A stretch of DNA of 64,000 nucleotides. It comes from Alphaproteobacteria bacterium (GTDB lineage: Bacteria; Pseudomonadota; Alphaproteobacteria; UBA8366; Aestuariispiraceae). The stretch is from NCBI GenBank assembly GCA_030065235.1, contig JASJDC010000007.1, positions 124,001 to 188,000 on the forward strand. Reading direction: 5' to 3'. How positions within the stretch are numbered: position 1 is the first letter of the stretch; every line of letters starts with the position of its first letter. The notes beneath the pieces were generated by a model. It made no database searches and was not told where the DNA came from. It saw only the letters and a program-made list of their open reading frames with translations. Shown here piece by piece: positions 59,760-64,000 of this stretch. Both the position numbers and the translations under genes were made by a program.

Positions 59760-60785
59760 ATGTCAAACCGCAACTGGCACATACGCGCGATCAATGCGGA
59801 TGAAGCCTGGAAAATCATGATGGATCCGGAAACAGGCGAAATCGACTATAAAGACGTTCGCATCGCCCACATTGACACAGGTTATACGGAGCATCCCGTC
59901 TTTGGTCCCTGGAACGGCGAACCAAACAGTCTGATCACCGATCAATGGACAAATTTTGTTGAGACAGACGAACGCTCGCCAAAGGATCCCTTGGATTACA
60001 GTGGCTTTCCTGGGCATGGAACAAGAATTGGCAGTGTGATGTACGGAAACCTGCCCGGCGAGATGCGCGGGGTAGCGCCGGATTGCCCGGTTGTACCGTA
60101 TCGCGCGACCAATAGTGTCATACTGTCTAGACTCGTCAATCGGCATGTTAGAGCTATTGGAAAGGCCATTCGGCACGCGGTAGACGCGACGGATTGCAGT
60201 GTCGTGTCAATGTCGTTGGGGACCCCTACTTTTCCCGTGAAGAACCTGGGGCGGGCAGTTGACTACGCCTATGAAAACGGTGTGATCACGGTGGCCGCCT
60301 CAGGAAACAACGTTTCGGATCACGTTACCTACCCGGGTAAGTACTATCGGTCGATTTGCGCTGGAGGAATTGGACCGGATCGGAAGATTTGGCGCGAACA
60401 TGCGGAGAACTATCGGCCGCACATCGATATTTTCGCACCTGCCGACGATATCTATCGCGCCAACGCAAAGCTGGAATATGGCAGGGTCGTTAGCACCTAT
60501 CGCGACGGTGGGGACGGCACCTCATATGCGACCGCTTGCACCGCGGCGGCGGCGGCGCTTTGGCTGGCGCATCGATCAGAGGAAATTGAAGAGAAATATG
60601 ACCAGCCGTGGATGACTATTGAGGCTTTCCGAGCGCTGCTTAAATCCACGGCGACCCCGTTGGCCGAGACACGACCGGGCGTAGATACAGGAATCCTAAA
60701 CATTGCAGGTCTTCTATCTGCCGAGTTGCCTGAGCCGGAATCGCTGCAATGTGAAGATCGTCTTGCGGCAAGGCAGCGCCACTGA
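59760..60785 (+). CDS. S8 family (subtilisin-like) serine protease
   Basis: The product is 341 aa. The catalytic triad is complete: Asp39 in AHIDTGY, His86 in GHGTRIG and Ser255 in GTSYAT, with oxyanion Asn183 (AASGNN). There is no signal peptide or prodomain, so it is probably cytoplasmic or needs another route. The ATG follows GGAGGAG. The gene is visibly poorer in G+C than its neighbours and less biased in codon use, and a 240-base A+T-rich region precedes it, suggesting acquired DNA. It sits between the ABC exporter and aaeA on the opposite strand. Partner or substrate is unknown. Confidence 0.9.
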   Translation: MSNRNWHIRAINADEAWKIMMDPETGEIDYKDVRIAHIDTGYTEHPVFGPWNGEPNSLITDQWTNFVETDERSPKDPLDYSGFPGHGTRIGSVMYGNLPGEMRGVAPDCPVVPYRATNSVILSRLVNRHVRAIGKAIRHAVDATDCSVVSMSLGTPTFPVKNLGRAVDYAYENGVITVAASGNNVSDHVTYPGKYYRSICAGGIGPDRKIWREHAENYRPHIDIFAPADDIYRANAKLEYGRVVSTYRDGGDGTSYATACTAAAAALWLAHRSEEIEEKYDQPWMTIEAFRALLKSTATPLAETRPGVDTGILNIAGLLSAELPEPESLQCEDRLAARQRH

Positions 60786-60790
60786 GCTTG

Positions 60791-60804
60791 CAGCCAATTG
60801 GCTG
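60791..60804. repeat. 14-bp perfect palindrome
   Basis: CAGCCAATTGGCTG lies in the gap between the convergent protease and aaeA genes. It is self-complementary throughout. There is no T-tract; it might be a weak hairpin or a protein site. Confidence 0.5.
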
Positions 60805-60887
60805 AATTCGTCGCAGCCGAGCTAAAGTAGCGGTTGCATATGCGGCCTTTCACCCACCCGACGCGTTAAATCGGCGGGCGCGCGACC

Positions 60888-62018
60888 CTACTGCAGCGCT
60901 GTTGGCGCGCCGGTTGGCGGATCGCCCGCATTGTCGCCGCCGGTGCGCACCAGAACCGAGGCGGTCGTGCCGACCCGCAACTCGACGCCGTCCGGCAGGT
61001 CGTTGAGATGCACCCGCACCGGCACGCGCTGGGCCAGACGTATCCATTCAAACGTCGGGCTGATCTCCGGCAGCAATCTCTCACCCGTCGCGCCATCCTG
61101 CTGCGCAATGCCCCAGCCTATGCTGTCGACTGCGCCGAGGATGGGCTTGTTTGGGTAGGTCATCAGCGTCACCACCGCTTCGTCGCCCGGCCGGATATCT
61201 TCGATATAGTTCTCTCGGAAGAACCCATCGATCCAGAATGAGTTTGTGTCGACCAAGGCGAGGGCCGGTTGGTTGGCCACCGCCTGACTGCCGAGCCTCA
61301 GGGAAAGATTGGTGACATAACCATCCACCGGCGCCAAAACGGAGGTGAATTCCAAATCAAGTTCGGCCGCTTCGACGGCGGCCACGGCGGCGCGCAACTG
61401 CGCGTTTGCGTCGCCCTCTGCGCCAAGTTGCGCTCGGGCCTCCTCCAGGTCGGCCTCCGCCTTCAGTTTTTCGGCGCGCGCCTCGTTCACCGTGGCGAGC
61501 GCATTGTTTTGATTGCCGACCGCCGCCTCATAGTCCGCGACCGCCTGATCGTAGCGGCGCTGCGAGACATTGCCGCGCTCCAACAGTTCCGCGGCGCGCG
61601 CGACATCGACCTCCGTGCGTTCCAACTCGGCGCGGGTCCGTGTGATGTTCGCGGACGCCGCCTGGACCTGGGCCGCATATTGCATCACCGTCGCTTCGCC
61701 GGCCTCGACCTGTTTCGCCAGCGCCCGCAAATTGTCGCGCGTCGCGTCGAGATTCGCGCGCGCCTGTTGCAAGGCGGCGGCGAAAGTGCGCGGGTCCAGT
61801 TCGAACAGCAGATCGCCCTGCTGGACGAACTGATTGTCCTTGATCAGAAGATTGACGATCGGCGCCGAGACCCGCGGCGTGATCTGAATCACCTGAGCGC
61901 GGACCTGACCATCGCGGGTCCAGGGATTGATCACATAATCCCAATATTTGTAGCCGACGACCGTGACCGCGACCGCCACCACCAAGCCGCTGAGGAGAAT
62001 TCGAAGGACAGTGCTCAT
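60888..62018 (-). CDS. aaeA: AaeA-like HlyD-family efflux adaptor
   Basis: The product is 376 aa. An N-terminal membrane helix (LRILLSGLVVAVAVTVVGYKYW) is followed by DGQVRAQVIQITPRVSAPIVNLLIKDNQFVQQGDLLFELDP (lipoyl half), a long coiled-coil (about 75-205) and the second half LAPVDGYVTNLSLRLGSQAVANQPALALVDTNSFWIDGFFRE. That last block and the WTRDGQVRA start are typical of AaeA/YibH-type adaptors of aromatic-acid efflux. The gene starts 4 bases after aaeX. The expected AaeB/FUSC permease gene is not in the window, so this may be a remnant, or the permease may be elsewhere. Confidence 0.88.
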   Translation of the reverse strand: MSTVLRILLSGLVVAVAVTVVGYKYWDYVINPWTRDGQVRAQVIQITPRVSAPIVNLLIKDNQFVQQGDLLFELDPRTFAAALQQARANLDATRDNLRALAKQVEAGEATVMQYAAQVQAASANITRTRAELERTEVDVARAAELLERGNVSQRRYDQAVADYEAAVGNQNNALATVNEARAEKLKAEADLEEARAQLGAEGDANAQLRAAVAAVEAAELDLEFTSVLAPVDGYVTNLSLRLGSQAVANQPALALVDTNSFWIDGFFRENYIEDIRPGDEAVVTLMTYPNKPILGAVDSIGWGIAQQDGATGERLLPEISPTFEWIRLAQRVPVRVHLNDLPDGVELRVGTTASVLVRTGGDNAGDPPTGAPTALQ

Positions 62019-62022
62019 CGCG

Positions 62023-62235
62023 TCATCCCGGTATCAGAAAGGTCCCGAACAGGCCCGAATAGATCACCGCCAGCGCTAGAAAAACGACCGGCGGATAGTA
62101 GAAAAAGCGAGACAGCCGATACCGATTCAGAGCGAGGGCCGTCACCACGGCCGCTGTCGCGCCAAGCAAGCTGGCGAGAAACAGCGGCGGAAAGAACACG
62201 CCGCCGATCGCGATTTCGCTGGGTATCAGATCCAT
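62023..62235 (-). CDS. aaeX: AaeX-like DUF1656 membrane protein
   Basis: The product is 70 aa with two membrane helices: PPLFLASLLGATAAVVTALAL and FFYYPPVVFLALAVIYSGLF. DUF1656 proteins precede aaeA in the aaeXAB operon of E. coli and relatives. The family start MDLIPSEIAIGGVFFPP is intact. It is the first gene of the pair and divergent from the HDAC-family gene, with about 205 bases between starts. Confidence 0.92.
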   Translation of the reverse strand: MDLIPSEIAIGGVFFPPLFLASLLGATAAVVTALALNRYRLSRFFYYPPVVFLALAVIYSGLFGTFLIPG

Positions 62236-62440
62236 CGATCGGCTCCCTATCCCTGCGCATCATCTCCCTGGGCATCATCGCCAAGTCCGACGGATTTTGG
62301 TAGCCCCTTTCGCACCGGCCGCGACCGCGTCGCGCGAACCGGCGCGACGTCGCCGCCTATGGACAAATCGACCAGGCCGACCGACCCTCCGACCGTTCGG
62401 CATAGGCCGGGCGCGACCAGCCAGTTCCGACAACCCGCCG

Positions 62441-63547
62441 ATGCTCAGCCGTCCTCATCTCGTTTCCAATGAAATTTACCGCCGATCGCATCTCGGCCGG
62501 CTGCACCCGTTGTCGATTCCGCGCGTCTCCGCGACCACCGATCTGATCAGGGCGCTGGGGTGGCTCGACGAGGCGGTCTATCACGAAAGCCCGCGCGCGA
62601 CCGTCGCGCAGTTGGAGCGGTTTCACGAACCGCACTATGTGCGCGCGGTGCAACAGGCGGAGGAAGAGGCGGCATTGCCTAACGACCTGAAGCAACGCTA
62701 TCAGATCGGGATAAAGGGCAATCCGATCTATGGCGAAGTGTTCCGCCGTCCCGCGACGGCCTGCGGGGCCACGCTCTACAGCGTTGATCTGCTCAAAGAG
62801 GGCGGGACCGTGCATTCGCCGTCGGGCGGCACCCACCATGGCCGCCGCGACCACGCCAGCGGCTTCTGCTATTTCAACGATATCGTACTGGGGGTCCTGG
62901 CGTTGTTGGATCAGGGCCTGACCCGGATCGCCTATGTCGATCTCGACGCGCATCACGGCGACGGGGTGCAGGACGCCTTCCATCAGGATGACCGTGTTCT
63001 CACTGTATCGATCCATCAAGCCGACCTCTGGCCTTATAGCGGCGGTCTGGAAGACCGGGCCGGCGGGATGGCGCGCAATCTGCCGACGCCGGCCGGGCTC
63101 AATGACGACGAGTTCGGCTTCCTGATGGAGAACGCCGTCATCCCGCTAGTCGAGCGTTTCGAACCGGAGGCTATAATCGTTCAATGCGGCTGCGACGCGC
63201 TGGCGGACGATCCGATGAGCAAACTCTGCCTGTCGAACCGGGCGATCTGGCGGGCGGTCGATCTGTTGCGCCGGACCGCGCCGCGGACGCTGTTTCTGGG
63301 CGGCGGAGGCTACAATCCTTGGGCGGTCGCCCGTTGCTGGGCCGGAATTTGGGCGGCGCTGAACGATCTGCCGATCCCGGACAGGCTGCCAGAAGGCGCG
63401 CGCGCGGTTCTGTCCGGGCTAAGTTGGCGACGGTCGAAAGTCAAAACGCCGCCGGATTCGTGGACTTCCAGCTTGGCGGACGCGCCCCGGCATGGTCCGA
63501 TCCGGCCTGAAATTCGAGCCATGCCGAAGATAGTCTTGAACGGATAG
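62441..63547 (+). CDS. Histone deacetylase family protein
   Basis: The product is 368 aa from Met MLSRPHLVSN at 62441; an upstream extension has no family match. It is a class II-like zinc deacetylase of the acetoin-utilisation/acetylpolyamine branch. Key residues: His132-His133 (THHGRRDHASGFCYFND), zinc Asp169 and His171 (YVDLDAHHGD), Asp252 (GCDALADD), and Tyr291 (GGGGYN) for transition-state support. Bacterial members deacetylate acetyl-lysine on acetyl-CoA synthetase or acetylpolyamines. With odc-speE 50 kb away no link can be claimed. The next gene starts 14 bases later. Confidence 0.93.
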   Translation: MLSRPHLVSNEIYRRSHLGRLHPLSIPRVSATTDLIRALGWLDEAVYHESPRATVAQLERFHEPHYVRAVQQAEEEAALPNDLKQRYQIGIKGNPIYGEVFRRPATACGATLYSVDLLKEGGTVHSPSGGTHHGRRDHASGFCYFNDIVLGVLALLDQGLTRIAYVDLDAHHGDGVQDAFHQDDRVLTVSIHQADLWPYSGGLEDRAGGMARNLPTPAGLNDDEFGFLMENAVIPLVERFEPEAIIVQCGCDALADDPMSKLCLSNRAIWRAVDLLRRTAPRTLFLGGGGYNPWAVARCWAGIWAALNDLPIPDRLPEGARAVLSGLSWRRSKVKTPPDSWTSSLADAPRHGPIRPEIRAMPKIVLNG

Positions 63548-63561
63548 GAGGCCGCCGCACC

Positions 63562-64000
63562 GTGCGTTCCAATCTGAAAACCAAACGAGAGGCCAGGTTG
63601 AGCCGGCGCTGGTTTGTCGCGGCGGGGGCGGCGTCGGGCGCCGTCTTGCTCTTCGGCGCCGGCTCGGGGCCGGCTGCGGCGCAGGCTCAACTCGATTTCG
63701 AGCGCGACACGCTGAAGATCGTGAAACGCGCCGGCGGCCGGGTCGTCTTCGATATCGAAATCGCCCGGACCGGCGAACAGCGCGCGCAAGGCCTGATGTT
63801 CCGACCATCCTTGCCGGCGGACGCGGGCATGTTGTTCGACTATCGGCGGGTCCAGCCGGTGACGATGTGGATGAAGAACACGATGATCCCGCTCGACATC
63901 CTGTTTATCGATGAGGACGGGATCATCACGCATATCGTCGAACGCGCTGTGCCCTATTCCCTGAAGCCCTTGCCGTCCAGGGGGCCGGTTCGGGCGGTGC
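63562..64000 (+). CDS. DUF192 family exported protein (3' truncated by window)
   Basis: The frame runs to the window end with no stop (146 codons seen). A GTG start at 63562 has GGAGG about eleven bases upstream; a TTG at 63598 is possible. Residues about 13-38 (RRWFVAAGAASGAVLLFGAG) form a signal peptide with twin Arg. The DUF192 core follows: QRAQGLMFRPSLPADAGMLFDY, then the signature MWMKNTMIPLDILFID and THIVERAVPYS. The function of the family is unknown. It follows the deacetylase by 14 bases and is probably co-transcribed. Confidence 0.9.
   Translation, partial: MRSNLKTKREARLSRRWFVAAGAASGAVLLFGAGSGPAAAQAQLDFERDTLKIVKRAGGRVVFDIEIARTGEQRAQGLMFRPSLPADAGMLFDYRRVQPVTMWMKNTMIPLDILFIDEDGIITHIVERAVPYSLKPLPSRGPVRAV

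Overview
The window is a densely packed chromosomal segment of high-G+C DNA from a heterotrophic alphaproteobacterium. A Rhodospirillales-like relative is my best guess. The grounds are family-level: a DUF2336 protein, a short PAS protein of the type common in that group, an eukaryotic-like NADP isocitrate dehydrogenase, a PadR/MFP/RND efflux set, a fold III ornithine decarboxylase with a structured leader RNA, and the D-glutamate genes dgcN-dgcA. I see no rRNA, CRISPR array, transposase, integrase or prophage. There is one tRNA, tRNA-Val(GAC).

Layout. 1-7.2 kb: the end of a LacI regulator, a GH1 beta-glucosidase, a GNAT acetyltransferase, an MFS carrier, a DUF2336 protein with a 15-bp minisatellite, and a CoxE-like VWA protein with a small lipoprotein. 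7.2-16 kb: core metabolism, with icd, a MarR regulator, odc-speE (polyamines) behind a probable speF-type leader, and psd-pssA (phosphatidylethanolamine) followed by an AceE/transketolase-like enzyme. 16-23 kb: a LysR regulator, a MalY-like C-S lyase, an envelope LysM protein, a cytochrome b561/cytochrome c' pair, a LOG-family hydrolase and a small protein ending in a FliM/CheZ-like peptide. 23-29 kb: a PadR-controlled RND pump and a double cold-shock-domain protein.

30-52 kb is rich in one-carbon and amino-acid catabolism: two DMGDH/sarcosine-dehydrogenase-like FAD-GcvT fusions, an Ldh-family reductase, an MttB-like methyltransferase, a DoeB/aspartoacylase-like deacylase, a DMT exporter, a DmdA-like GcvT protein and dgcN-dgcA. 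Interleaved with these are a DUF1800/DUF1501 pair, glyoxalase I and a STAS protein beside a kinase-receiver-phosphatase fusion laid out like Vibrio SypA/SypE. My inference is that the region serves use of methylated osmolytes (betaines, perhaps DMSP) and D-amino acids.

52-64 kb: a PAS histidine kinase, a lytic transglycosylase, tRNA-Val with a strong terminator, cspA, a TetR/DUF1772 divergent pair with two near-identical palindromic operators, an Atm1-type ABC exporter, a lone cytoplasmic subtilase in a lower-G+C patch, an aaeX-aaeA pair without aaeB, a histone-deacetylase-family enzyme and a DUF192 gene cut by the window end.

All calls come from reading translations and DNA by eye. No database search was run, and gene names are assigned by recognised motifs and order. 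The least conventional items are the SypE-like fusion, the methyl-transfer neighbourhood, the leader RNA with five alternating complementary segments, the FliM-like C-terminal peptide, the RND pump with an extra hydrophobic insert, and the subtilase beside the incomplete aae operon.
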